Shown piece after piece: positions 50,594 through 58,578 of a stretch of DNA of 64,000 nt. The stretch's first letter is position 1, and every line of letters starts with the position of its first letter. The notes under the pieces were generated by a model. That model made no database searches, had not been told where the DNA came from, and saw only the letters and a list, made by a program, of their open reading frames with translations. The DNA comes from Sulfuritalea sp. (GTDB lineage Bacteria; Pseudomonadota; Gammaproteobacteria; Burkholderiales; Rhodocyclaceae), in NCBI GenBank assembly GCA_016710465.1, contig JADJVS010000014.1, positions 1-64,000 of the forward strand, written 5' to 3'. Made by a program: the position numbers and the translations under genes.

Positions 50594-51496
50594 ATGTGGG
50601 TCAGCGTCGCCCTGGAAACCGACGCCGCGCACGCGGAAGCGCTCTCCGATGCGCTGATGGCCGCCGGCGCGATTTCGGTCAGCGTCGAGGACGCACTGGC
50701 CGGCACCGACCTGGAAACGCCGCAATTCGGCGAACCGGACGGTTCCGGTGGCATGCCGACAACGCCGTTGTGGAACCAAAGCCGGGTGGTCGCGCTGTTC
50801 GATCCCGCGCCCGACCTGCTTGGGCGAATCGCGCTGGCGACAGCGGATGCCGGCATCGACGATCTGCCGGAAATCGAACTTGAGGACATCGAGGAACAGG
50901 ACTGGGTGCGCCTGACGCAGGCCCAGTTCGATCCGATACGCGTCAATGATCGCCTGTGGATCGTGCCCTCCTGGCATGCCGCGCCCGATCCGGAGGCCGT
51001 CAGCCTGGTCCTCGACCCCGGCCTTGCCTTCGGCACGGGCTCGCACCCAACGACATTTCTCTGCCTGCAATGGCTGAGCGATATCGTGCAAGGCGGCGAA
51101 TCCGTCCTCGACTACGGCTGCGGCTCGGGCATACTCGGCATCGCCGCCGTCCGCCTCGGCGCCGGAACCGTGCTGGGAGTAGACATCGACGACAACGCCT
51201 TGATCGCCGCCCGCGACAATGCCGCCGGCAACCATGTCACGCTGCGCTTGCGGCACTCGAAGGACACATTGCAAGAACAATTTGACATCGTGGTCGCCAA
51301 CATCCTGACCAACCCGCTCTGCGTGCTCGCCCCCTTGCTTGCGGGGTGCGTCGCTCCGGGTGGGCGCATTGCGCTATCCGGGGTGCTGGCGGCGCAAGCG
51401 GACCGGGTTATCGCCACCTACTCACCGCACATCGCACTGGCGATCGGCGCTGAACGCGAGGGCTGGGTGCGCCTGGAGGGGCGCAGCCGGTGCTGA
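50594..51496 (+). CDS. prmA: Ribosomal protein L11 methyltransferase
   Basis: Trimethylates L11. 300 residues: N-terminal ferredoxin-like domain, hinge QDWVRLTQAQFDPIRVNDRL, and the SAM domain with GLAFGTGSHPTTFLCLQWL, VLDYGCGSGILGIAAVRLGA and VVANILTNPL. Begins at ATG 50594; its end overlaps the GTG of the next gene by seven bases. Confidence 0.97.
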   Translation: MWVSVALETDAAHAEALSDALMAAGAISVSVEDALAGTDLETPQFGEPDGSGGMPTTPLWNQSRVVALFDPAPDLLGRIALATADAGIDDLPEIELEDIEEQDWVRLTQAQFDPIRVNDRLWIVPSWHAAPDPEAVSLVLDPGLAFGTGSHPTTFLCLQWLSDIVQGGESVLDYGCGSGILGIAAVRLGAGTVLGVDIDDNALIAARDNAAGNHVTLRLRHSKDTLQEQFDIVVANILTNPLCVLAPLLAGCVAPGGRIALSGVLAAQADRVIATYSPHIALAIGAEREGWVRLEGRSRC

Positions 51497-52449
51497 CGCG
51501 CTGCCCGGATTGCGCGACGCATTTTCGCGTCACTGCGGAGCAGCTCAAGCTGCGCGCCGGACGCGTGCGCTGCGGCGAATGCCAGCACGTATTCAATGCC
51601 CTCGATACCCTGATCGAAGAGCCGGCGGCGGTCTTCCGGCCCCCGCCGGCAGCGCCCGACGCGGCACCAGAGACGCTGTTCGGGGAAGAAATCGCCGGGG
51701 TTGCAGCGCCGACTCCTGCCGGTACGGTCGAGCCGACGGAAGATACCAGTGAAACCGGACAGGAACTCGCGCTTGAATCGGTCGAGCCCTCCCCCGATGA
51801 ACGGGAAACCAGGCTTCGCAACCCGGAGCCGGAAGCGCCGCCAGCACTTCCCGAAATGGCAATCGCGACAGCCGAACCGGCAAGCCCGGACGAGCCGCCC
51901 ATCGATGCGCCGACCCAGGAGTTCCCGGCGGGCGAAGCGGAGCCCTGGCAAGAAGATGTTGTTGCCCCGCCGCCGAGGCGCTGGCCGTGGGTCGTTGGCG
52001 GTCTGCTTGCGTTGCTTGCACTCGGGCTGCAAGCCTTGTTGATGTATCGGGTCGAAATGGCCGTATTGTGGCCCGAATCACGACCACTACTTGTCGAGGC
52101 CTGCCAGATCCTGGGCTGCGATGTCGGCCTGCCGACGAAAGTGGCGCTGGTCGGCATCGAGGCATCGGACCTGCATCCCGACACGACGCAAAAAGGTCGC
52201 CTGACATTGACGGCGACCCTGAAAAACCGCGCACCATTTGTCCAGCAGTTTCCCCACCTCGAACTCACGCTCACCGACACCACCGACAAGGCCATCGTGC
52301 GCAAGGTTCTGGCGCCGGCGGACTACCTGCCACGCAATTCAGCCATCGACAAGGGCATGACGCCCAACGCCGACCTTGCCGTGAGCATCACCCTCGATGC
52401 CGGTGATCTGCCCGCGAGCGGCTATCGCCTATATATTTTCTACCCCTGA
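51490..52449 (+). CDS. Zinc-ribbon protein with DUF3426 domain
   Basis: 319 residues: an N-terminal MJ0042-type zinc ribbon (MLTRCPDCATHFRVTAEQLK, VRCGECQHVFNAL: two CxxC knuckles), a long acidic/Pro-rich linker of about 120 residues, one membrane helix (WVVGGLLALLALGLQALLMY), and a C-terminal DUF3426 domain (LPTKVALVGIEASDLHPDTT). This fixed pairing follows prmA in most Betaproteobacteria; the function is unknown. The GTG start overlaps prmA. The linker carries a degenerate dispersed-motif copy. Confidence 0.9.
   Translation: MLTRCPDCATHFRVTAEQLKLRAGRVRCGECQHVFNALDTLIEEPAAVFRPPPAAPDAAPETLFGEEIAGVAAPTPAGTVEPTEDTSETGQELALESVEPSPDERETRLRNPEPEAPPALPEMAIATAEPASPDEPPIDAPTQEFPAGEAEPWQEDVVAPPPRRWPWVVGGLLALLALGLQALLMYRVEMAVLWPESRPLLVEACQILGCDVGLPTKVALVGIEASDLHPDTTQKGRLTLTATLKNRAPFVQQFPHLELTLTDTTDKAIVRKVLAPADYLPRNSAIDKGMTPNADLAVSITLDAGDLPASGYRLYIFYP
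51693..51714 (-). repeat. Dispersed motif, degenerate copy (DUF3426 linker)
   Basis: Minus-strand AGTCGGCGCTG followed by diverged bases and GGCG, 17 of 22 matches to the ruvA copy; lies in the low-complexity linker. Confidence 0.35.
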
Positions 52450-52465
52450 GATTGCGACAGACAGC

Positions 52466-53398
52466 ATGAAAACACTCATTTGCGGCTCCATGGCCTACGA
52501 CACCATCATGGTATTCGGCGACCGCTTCAAGAACCACATCCTGCCGGAGCAGATCCACATTCTCAATGTCGCCTTCCTGGTGCCGGACATGCGGCGCGAG
52601 TTCGGCGGCTGCGCCGGCAACATCGCCTTCAACCTCAAGTTACTCGGCGGCGAGCCGCTGATCATGGCCACGGTAGGCGACGACAGCGCACCCTACATGC
52701 ACCGCCTGAAGCAACTCGGGCTGGATGCCAGCCATGTGCGCGAGGTTGCCGGCAGCTTCACCGCGCAGGCCTTCATTACCACCGACCTCGATGACAACCA
52801 GATCACGGCCTTCCATCCGGGTGCGATGACCCATTCGCATCAGAACAAAGTCGCGGATGCAAAGGACGTCGGCCTCGGCATCGTCTCGCCGGACGGACGC
52901 GACGGCATGCTGCAGCATGCGCGCGAATTCCAGGCCGCCGGCATTCCCTTTGTCTTCGATCCGGGCCAGGGCCTGCCGATGTTCGATGGCCCGGAACTGA
53001 TGGCCTTCCTGAAACTTGCCGACTACTGCACGGTCAATGACTACGAAGCCAAGCTGCTGACGGAGCGCACCGGGTTGCCGCTGGAACGCCTGGCGGAGGA
53101 AGTCCGCGCCCTGGTCGTCACGCTGGGCGGCAACGGATCGCAGATTTACTGCGCCGGGCGGCGCATCGATATTCCGGTGGCACCGCCCGAGAGCTTGATC
53201 GATCCCACGGGTTGCGGCGATGCTTACCGTGCCGGCCTGTTGTATGGCATCGGCCAGGGCTGGGAATTGGAAAAGGCCGGCCGGCTTGCATCCTTGATGG
53301 GCTCAATCAAGATCGCGCATCGCGGTGGCCAGAACCACAAGCTGACGCGGGACGAGATTGCCAGGCGCTACCGTGCGGCATTCGACGACAGCCTTTGA
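52466..53398 (+). CDS. PfkB-family carbohydrate/nucleoside kinase
   Basis: 310 residues: LICGSMAYDTIMVFGDRFKN, the substrate-side GGCAGNIAFNLKLLGG, and the catalytic C-terminal signature LIDPTGCGDAYRAGLLYGIG with the anion hole GCGDA and catalytic Asp. The adenosine-kinase-like N-terminus (CGSMAYDTI, with EFGGCAGNIA) suggests a nucleoside substrate, but sugar specificity cannot be excluded. This gene regularly follows the prmA-DUF3426 pair. Confidence 0.9.
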   Translation: MKTLICGSMAYDTIMVFGDRFKNHILPEQIHILNVAFLVPDMRREFGGCAGNIAFNLKLLGGEPLIMATVGDDSAPYMHRLKQLGLDASHVREVAGSFTAQAFITTDLDDNQITAFHPGAMTHSHQNKVADAKDVGLGIVSPDGRDGMLQHAREFQAAGIPFVFDPGQGLPMFDGPELMAFLKLADYCTVNDYEAKLLTERTGLPLERLAEEVRALVVTLGGNGSQIYCAGRRIDIPVAPPESLIDPTGCGDAYRAGLLYGIGQGWELEKAGRLASLMGSIKIAHRGGQNHKLTRDEIARRYRAAFDDSL

Positions 53399-53413
53399 TA
53401 GAGGAGACGAGAG

Positions 53414-53872
53414 ATGAAGAGAATGCTTTCCATATCGATAGCCGGCGCCCTTGTCGCCCTGCTGCTGGCGGGATGCGCCGGCAGCCAATCCGGCTCGGCC
53501 TATTCGACCTCGCAAACCCGGGGCGAAATGCATATCCGCATGGGTGTGGTGGAATCGGTTCGAACCGTCATCATTGAAGGGTCGCGGTCCGGCGTGGGCG
53601 CCGTTGCTGGCGGCGCGATCGGTGGCATTGCCGGGAGCAACGTCGGTCAGGGCCGGGGCTCCACGGTCGGCTCGATTCTCGGTGCCGTGGTCGGTGGCAT
53701 CGCCGGCCAGGCAGTGGAAGAGCGCGCGAATCGCAAGGAAGGCCTGGAGATCACCATCAAGCTCGACAACGGCCAGATGATCGCGGTCACCCAGGAGGCC
53801 GACGAAGCTTTTCGCGCGGGTGAGCGAGTGCGCGTGCTTTCGGGAAGCGGCGCGACGCGGGTGTCGCACTAA
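53414..53872 (+). CDS. Glycine-zipper 2TM outer-membrane lipoprotein (SlyB-like)
   Basis: 152 residues: lipobox ALVALLLAGC, a spacer, then a glycine-zipper segment (GVGAVAGGAIGGIAGSNVGQ, VGSILGAVVGGIAGQAVEE) and a soluble end (LEITIKLDNGQMIAVTQEAD). SlyB/PcP-type lipoproteins stabilise the outer membrane under stress. Sixteen bases after the kinase gene, with GAGGAGA as ribosome-binding site. Confidence 0.92.
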   Translation: MKRMLSISIAGALVALLLAGCAGSQSGSAYSTSQTRGEMHIRMGVVESVRTVIIEGSRSGVGAVAGGAIGGIAGSNVGQGRGSTVGSILGAVVGGIAGQAVEERANRKEGLEITIKLDNGQMIAVTQEADEAFRAGERVRVLSGSGATRVSH

Positions 53873-53879
53873 ACCGCGA

Positions 53880-54716
53880 TCAATCCCAGCCTGAAGGCTT
53901 CGCCTGCTGCGGGCAGGGTTGGCGAAAAATCCGCCGATCTTCCAGGCGTACCGCGGTAAGGCAGCCTCCCCACAGACATCCTGTATCCAGGGCGAGGAGG
54001 TTTGGGGCATCTCGAAAGCCCAGCGCCGACCAGTGGCCACAAACGATCTTGTGGTCTGCACTGGCGCGCCCGGGAGCCTCGAACCAGGGCAGGCATCCAG
54101 CCGGACCTTTGTCGGGGGGCGCCTTGGAACCTTCGGCGCGAAACTCCATGGCTCCCGCCGACGTGACATAGCGCATGCGTGTCATCGCGTTCACCACAAC
54201 GCGCAACCGATCCCAGCCAACCAGATCATCCCTCCAGGATGCCGGCTCCGAACCCCACATGTTGGCAAGAAACTCGCGATGCCCCGGCTCCAACAAGGCA
54301 ACGGCTATCTCATCAGACAGCGCCTTTGCCTTTGCCACGGTCCACTCCGGCAGCAGTCCGGCATGCACCATCGCCCAGTCACCTTCCACATGAAACAAGG
54401 GCTGCGCCCGCAGCCAGGCCAATAGTTGATAGCGGTCCGGCGCGGCAAATATCTCCTGCAGCGTATCTTCCTTGTTCGTCTTGCCGTAGCCCTCGGCTTG
54501 CATCACAAGGTGCAGGTCATGGTTGCCGAGCACGACCGTCGCCGCCGCCCCAAGCGAACGGACGAAACGCAGAACCTCCAGCGAGGCCGGGCCACGATTG
54601 ACGAGATCACCGACGAACCAGACACGGTCGGCGGCAGGATCGAAGCTGATATAGTCGAGAAGGCGTTGCAGCGGCTCGAAGCAGCCCTGCAGATCGCCGA
54701 TTGCATACGTAGCCAT
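53880..54716 (-). CDS. apaH: Symmetrical bis(5'-nucleosyl)-tetraphosphatase
   Basis: Hydrolyses Ap4A to two ADP. 278 residues: YAIGDLQGCFEPLQRLL, FVGDLVNRGPASLEVLRFVR, VLGNHDLHLV (metallophosphoesterase motifs), MVHAGLLPEWTVAKA, VCGHWSALG and LDTGCLWGGCLTAVRL. Its ATG (54714-54716) shares two bases with the ATG of the divergent glycosyltransferase (54715-54717), so the two start codons overlap as CATG. Confidence 0.96.
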   Translation of the reverse strand: MATYAIGDLQGCFEPLQRLLDYISFDPAADRVWFVGDLVNRGPASLEVLRFVRSLGAAATVVLGNHDLHLVMQAEGYGKTNKEDTLQEIFAAPDRYQLLAWLRAQPLFHVEGDWAMVHAGLLPEWTVAKAKALSDEIAVALLEPGHREFLANMWGSEPASWRDDLVGWDRLRVVVNAMTRMRYVTSAGAMEFRAEGSKAPPDKGPAGCLPWFEAPGRASADHKIVCGHWSALGFRDAPNLLALDTGCLWGGCLTAVRLEDRRIFRQPCPQQAKPSGWD

Positions 54717-55848
54717 GGACGCCGAGTTTACCTTGAGCCCCGATCCCGCCCCCAAGATACTGATCATCCGCCGCGACAATATTGGCGACCTGGTGTGCAC
54801 CGCACCGCTGATCGCGGCCTTGCGCCAGCGCTTTCCCGCGGCGTGGCTGGGTGCGCTGGTCAACAGCTACAACGCGCCGGTGCTCGAAGGGAATCCGGAC
54901 CTTGATGAGATGTTCGTCTATACCAAGGCGAAACATCGCTCCGGCAACGAATCGCTGGCGGCAATTCTGTGGCGTCGGTTAAGGATGATGCGCCGCTTGC
55001 GTGCCATGGCCATCGACGACGTCATCGTCGCCACCACCTCGCCTCAACCGCGGGCGGTCAAGCTGGCGCGCTGGCTGAAGCCCAAGCGCGTTATCGGTTT
55101 TGGCGCGGTGGCCGGGCTCGACATTTCGCTGCCGGTCGATACGGACGCGCGTCATGAAGTGGAAGACGTCTTTCGGATCGCCAAGATTTACGGCATCGAC
55201 GGCGTCCCGCCGCCCTGCCGGGTGGTCGCCGGCGCCGTATCGCCCGCGCCAGCGCTCTGCGTCGCTTCGGAAACTCTCACCATCGGCGTGCATATCAGTG
55301 CGCGCAAGCCATCGCAGCGCTGGCCGGCGGAGCGCTTCGCGCGGACGATGCACGCCATTGCCGCGGGCGGCCCGGTCCGCTTCCTGCTGCTCTGGTCACC
55401 GGGCGATGACGACAACCCGCGGCATCCGGGTGACGATGCGAAGGCGCGCGAGGTAATGCAGGGAGTCGGCGCTGGCTCGCTCTGCATACCTGGAATTCCG
55501 CTCGCCCGACGCGAAGCGGAATCCCGGGTGTGTCGAGACCGCGGGCAGGTAACGGTGATCGCCAGGCCGACACGGACACTTCCCGATCTGATCGCCGCGC
55601 TCGCGGAATGTCGGGCCGTGATCTGCGCCGACGGCGGCGCCATGCATCTTGCCGCCGGACTCGGTCTGCCGGTGGTATGTCTGTTCGGCAACTCCGGAGC
55701 GGCGCGCTGGCATCCCTGGGGTGTGCCCTACCGCCTGCTGCAAAAGCCCTCGCTTGATGTCGCCGACATCGCCGTGGACGAGGTCGTCGCCGCTTTCAAT
55801 TCGCTGCGGGACGATATTCCGGAACCCAGCGCCGCAAGCCTGCCTTGA
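54715..55848 (+). CDS. Family 9 glycosyltransferase (heptosyltransferase-like) with an inserted palindromic segment
   Basis: 377 residues: ILIIRRDNIGDLVCTAPLIA, LARWLKPKRVIGFG, GVHISARKPSQRWPAERFAR, AECRAVICADGGAMHLAAGL, LPVVCLFGNSGAARWHPWG: hallmarks of ADP-heptose:LPS heptosyltransferases. Between AREVMQ and VTVIARPTRTLPDLIAALAE lies an unusual insert of about 30 residues (GVGAGSLCIPGIPLARREAE and onward). Its DNA starts with a dispersed-motif copy and contains an 11-bp inverted repeat. The annotated ATG overlaps the apaH ATG; a later start near the first beta-strand is possible. Ends overlapping the next, convergent gene. Confidence 0.85.
   Translation: MDAEFTLSPDPAPKILIIRRDNIGDLVCTAPLIAALRQRFPAAWLGALVNSYNAPVLEGNPDLDEMFVYTKAKHRSGNESLAAILWRRLRMMRRLRAMAIDDVIVATTSPQPRAVKLARWLKPKRVIGFGAVAGLDISLPVDTDARHEVEDVFRIAKIYGIDGVPPPCRVVAGAVSPAPALCVASETLTIGVHISARKPSQRWPAERFARTMHAIAAGGPVRFLLLWSPGDDDNPRHPGDDAKAREVMQGVGAGSLCIPGIPLARREAESRVCRDRGQVTVIARPTRTLPDLIAALAECRAVICADGGAMHLAAGLGLPVVCLFGNSGAARWHPWGVPYRLLQKPSLDVADIAVDEVVAAFNSLRDDIPEPSAASLP
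55464..55485 (+). repeat. Dispersed motif, partial copy (glycosyltransferase insert)
   Basis: AGTCGGCGCTGGC matches the first 13 bases of the motif, then diverges. It starts the insertion in the family 9 glycosyltransferase. Confidence 0.5.
55492..55525. repeat. Inverted repeat inside the glycosyltransferase insert
   Basis: GGAATTCCGCT (55492-55502) and AGCGGAATCCC (55515-55525) are complementary at ten of eleven positions around a 12-base loop. The hairpin is in frame and lies wholly in the segment that homologues are expected to lack. Confidence 0.55.
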
Positions 55849-57616
55849 CGGCGGCTTCGTCGCGCCAGGGTTCCGCCAGCCATGCCTCAAGTTCCGCGAG
55901 CCAGGCAGCATCGGGAATCGCCGACGACTTGGCGATGCGCAGCTTGGGGTGGGGTGTAGACAACGTAGACTCACCATCGGCCAGCAGCTCCTCGAAGAGC
56001 TTCTCGCCAGGGCGCAATCCGGTGAACTCGATGCGGATCTCGTCCTCGCTAAAGCCGGAAAGCCGGATCATGTCGCGAGCGAGGTCGACGATCTTCACCG
56101 GCTCGCCCATGTCGAGGACAAACACCCGGCCACCCTCGGCGTCACGCGCAGCCATCAGCCCGGCCTGCAGCACCAGTTGCGCCGCTTCCGGAATCAGCAT
56201 GAAGTAACGGATGATCTCCGGATGCGTCACCGTCACCGGGCCGCCGCGGGCAATCTGTTCGCGAAACAAGGGAATCACGCTGCCCGACGAGCCCAGCACG
56301 TTGCCGAAGCGCACCATGACAAAACGTGTCGCGGAACCCTGTGCCTGAACTGCCTGGCACACCACTTCGGCGAGGCGCTTGCTGGCACCCATCACATTGG
56401 TGGGGTTGACCGCCTTGTCGGTGGAGATCAACACGAACTCGCCGGTTCCCGCCGCCAGTGCCGCGCGCGCCACGGTCAGCGTGCCCTGCACATTGTTCTT
56501 CACCGCCTCCCAGGCATTCGCACATTCCATCAGCGGCACGTGCTTGTAGGCCGCAGCGTGGAACACCACGTCGGGCCGGTACTCGGCACATACCGCCTGC
56601 ATGCGCGACGCGTCCTTGACATCGCCGATCACGCAGGCGACCCGGCGCCCGGCAAACTCCTGCTCGACGCCATAGAGCGCGAACTCCGACTGTTCGACAA
56701 AGACCATCAGGCGCGGATTGAAGCGCGCGATCTGGCGGCAAAGCTCCGTGCCGATCGAACCTCCCGCGCCTGAGATCAGCACGGTTTTGTCCTGCAGCAA
56801 GCCGGACAAGCCTGCTTCGTCGAGATCAACGCGGTCGCGGCCGAGCAAGTCCTCCAGTTCAACCTTGCGGATGGCCGATATGGCGACGCGGCCGGTCAGC
56901 AGATCATCGAGCGCGGGCACGGTCATCGCGGCAAGCCCCGCGGAAGCGATGGCTTCCGTTGCCCGGCGCCGCTCGGCGACGGATGCCGCAGGCATGGCGA
57001 TGATGGCCGAGCGCGCTTCGGAACGCTCCGCATGTCCGCGAATCCCTTCGATGCCGCCAAGAATCGGTACGCCACCCAACTGCCGCCCGGCCTGGCCCGT
57101 ACCGGGTTCGACGATGCCTACTACACGCCAGACGCGGCTGACTTCCAGTTCCTTGATCAGTCGCATCGCCGTCTCGTCGGCGCCGACTATCAGCACCGGC
57201 ATACCGACCCCGGTACGGCGCAGGAAGAAATGGCCGTCTTTCCACGCACGGTAAGTAAAGCGCACGCCCCCCATCAGCAGCACCAGCAGCAGCGGACCAA
57301 GAATAAAGACCGATCGCGGCGCCATGCTCAACTGCTGGGTCATGACCAGCGCGGCAGGCGTCGCCAGGCCGGCAATGCCGCAGGCGATCAGGATGCGCTT
57401 CAGGTCCGAGACGCTGGCGAATCGCCACAGGCCGCGATAGAGGCCAAAGACATAAAACACCGCGCCCTGCACCGGAACCACGACCAACAGCGCCGACCAC
57501 ATCGCCTGGCTGAACTCGGGCGGGATATCGAGATTGAAGCGCAGCCAGTAGGCGCCGAGCCAGGCCAGCACCACCATGACCAAGTCATGCAGGAAAATCA
57601 TCACGCCACGCGTCAC
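55796..57616 (-). CDS. Polysaccharide biosynthesis nucleotide-sugar dehydratase (CapD/FlaA1/WbpM family)
   Basis: 606 residues: four N-terminal membrane helices (MIFLHDLVMVVLAWLGAYWL and others), a first Rossmann domain (VLIVGADETAMRLIKEL), and a second with ISGAGGSIGTELCRQIARFN, AAAYKHVPLMECA, and the catalytic NPTNVMGASKRLAE (Met in place of the usual Tyr, as in this subfamily). 4,6-dehydratase of UDP-GlcNAc-type sugars at the membrane. Its 3' end overlaps the convergent glycosyltransferase by 53 bases. Its start overlaps the next gene by four. Confidence 0.93.
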   Translation of the reverse strand: MTRGVMIFLHDLVMVVLAWLGAYWLRFNLDIPPEFSQAMWSALLVVVPVQGAVFYVFGLYRGLWRFASVSDLKRILIACGIAGLATPAALVMTQQLSMAPRSVFILGPLLLVLLMGGVRFTYRAWKDGHFFLRRTGVGMPVLIVGADETAMRLIKELEVSRVWRVVGIVEPGTGQAGRQLGGVPILGGIEGIRGHAERSEARSAIIAMPAASVAERRRATEAIASAGLAAMTVPALDDLLTGRVAISAIRKVELEDLLGRDRVDLDEAGLSGLLQDKTVLISGAGGSIGTELCRQIARFNPRLMVFVEQSEFALYGVEQEFAGRRVACVIGDVKDASRMQAVCAEYRPDVVFHAAAYKHVPLMECANAWEAVKNNVQGTLTVARAALAAGTGEFVLISTDKAVNPTNVMGASKRLAEVVCQAVQAQGSATRFVMVRFGNVLGSSGSVIPLFREQIARGGPVTVTHPEIIRYFMLIPEAAQLVLQAGLMAARDAEGGRVFVLDMGEPVKIVDLARDMIRLSGFSEDEIRIEFTGLRPGEKLFEELLADGESTLSTPHPKLRIAKSSAIPDAAWLAELEAWLAEPWRDEAAVKAGLRRWVPEYRPAAN

Positions 57617-58578
57617 GCCGCCTCTCCCGTGGCCGACCAGCGCCTATCGATCCAGAACATCAATGCCGCATGGACGCCAAGGCAGGCCGCCACACCCGCC
57701 GCCTGCCAGGCCGGCGGGGCAGAAAGCAACCACAGGGCAAGCCCGCCGCAAACCGACATCAAGGCATATTCGGCAAGCGCCAGGCGACGGTGCGACCAAC
57801 CCATGCGCACCAGGCGCTGGTAGTAGTGCTGGCGATGCGCCGCCCAGACCTTTTCGCGTCGCGCCATGCGCTTGAGCAGCGTAACCGTGGCGTCAATGAC
57901 GAAAGGAGCAAACACCAGCAGCGGAAACCAAAGCGGCCAATGCTCGCGCACCACGCCGAAAAAACACAGCGCGCCGCCGAGAAAGCCGAGCGGCACTGAG
58001 CCGGCATCGCCAAGAAACACGCGTGCCGGATCGAAGTTATAGCGCAGAAAGCCAAGCGCCGCGCCAACCGCGGCAAACGCCAGTATCGCCTCGCCGGAAG
58101 CCAGGCCGAGAACGCCGAAGCCGATCACGGTCATGCCGCCGGCCAGGCCGTTGGCGCCATCCATGAAGTTGTACAGGTTGGTCATCCAGGTCATCGCGAT
58201 GGCCCCGGCCAGTGCCAGCGGCGACGCCCCGGCGACCCACAAGGCAAGTCCGGTGGCCACGGCAAAATGGCCGCCAAAGCGCAGACTTGCAGGCAGGCCG
58301 CGCCAGTCGTCGGCGAACGAAAGCACGTATAGCAGCCCCGCCAGCCCCAGAGGCACCAGCACGGACGCATCCCGTGCACCGGCAGCGATGCAGGCCAGAA
58401 CGATGCCCGGGAACATTGCCAGGCCCCCGATGCGGGGAGTCGGCCGCTGATGCAGTGATCGCTCATTGGGCCGGTCGACCGGCAAGGCATCCGCGCGCCG
58501 CATCAGGAACCAGAGAAACATCGAGGTTGCCAGCGCGCCGACCAGCACAGAGACGATATTCGGAAAGAAGGGATTCAC
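57613..58578 (-). CDS. Undecaprenyl-phosphate glycosyl-1-phosphate transferase (WecA/MraY superfamily)
   Basis: 321 residues, about ten membrane helices: LFLWFLMRRADALP-type start, DRPNERSLHQRPTPRIGGLA, the Asp/Asn-rich MTWMTNLYNFMDGANGLAGG and ARVFLGDAGSVPLGFLGG, and a cytoplasmic basic loop KVWAAHRQHYYQRLVRMGW. Starts repeat-unit synthesis on the lipid carrier. Coupled to its neighbours by four-base overlaps. Confidence 0.92.
   Translation of the reverse strand: MNPFFPNIVSVLVGALATSMFLWFLMRRADALPVDRPNERSLHQRPTPRIGGLAMFPGIVLACIAAGARDASVLVPLGLAGLLYVLSFADDWRGLPASLRFGGHFAVATGLALWVAGASPLALAGAIAMTWMTNLYNFMDGANGLAGGMTVIGFGVLGLASGEAILAFAAVGAALGFLRYNFDPARVFLGDAGSVPLGFLGGALCFFGVVREHWPLWFPLLVFAPFVIDATVTLLKRMARREKVWAAHRQHYYQRLVRMGWSHRRLALAEYALMSVCGGLALWLLSAPPAWQAAGVAACLGVHAALMFWIDRRWSATGEAA

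Noticed and set aside
57167..57188. Motif-like sequence (19 of 22) in the CapD-family gene
   Set aside because: It encodes VGADETA within the Rossmann nucleotide loop, which is naturally VGAGE-like in this family; resemblance is explained by protein function.
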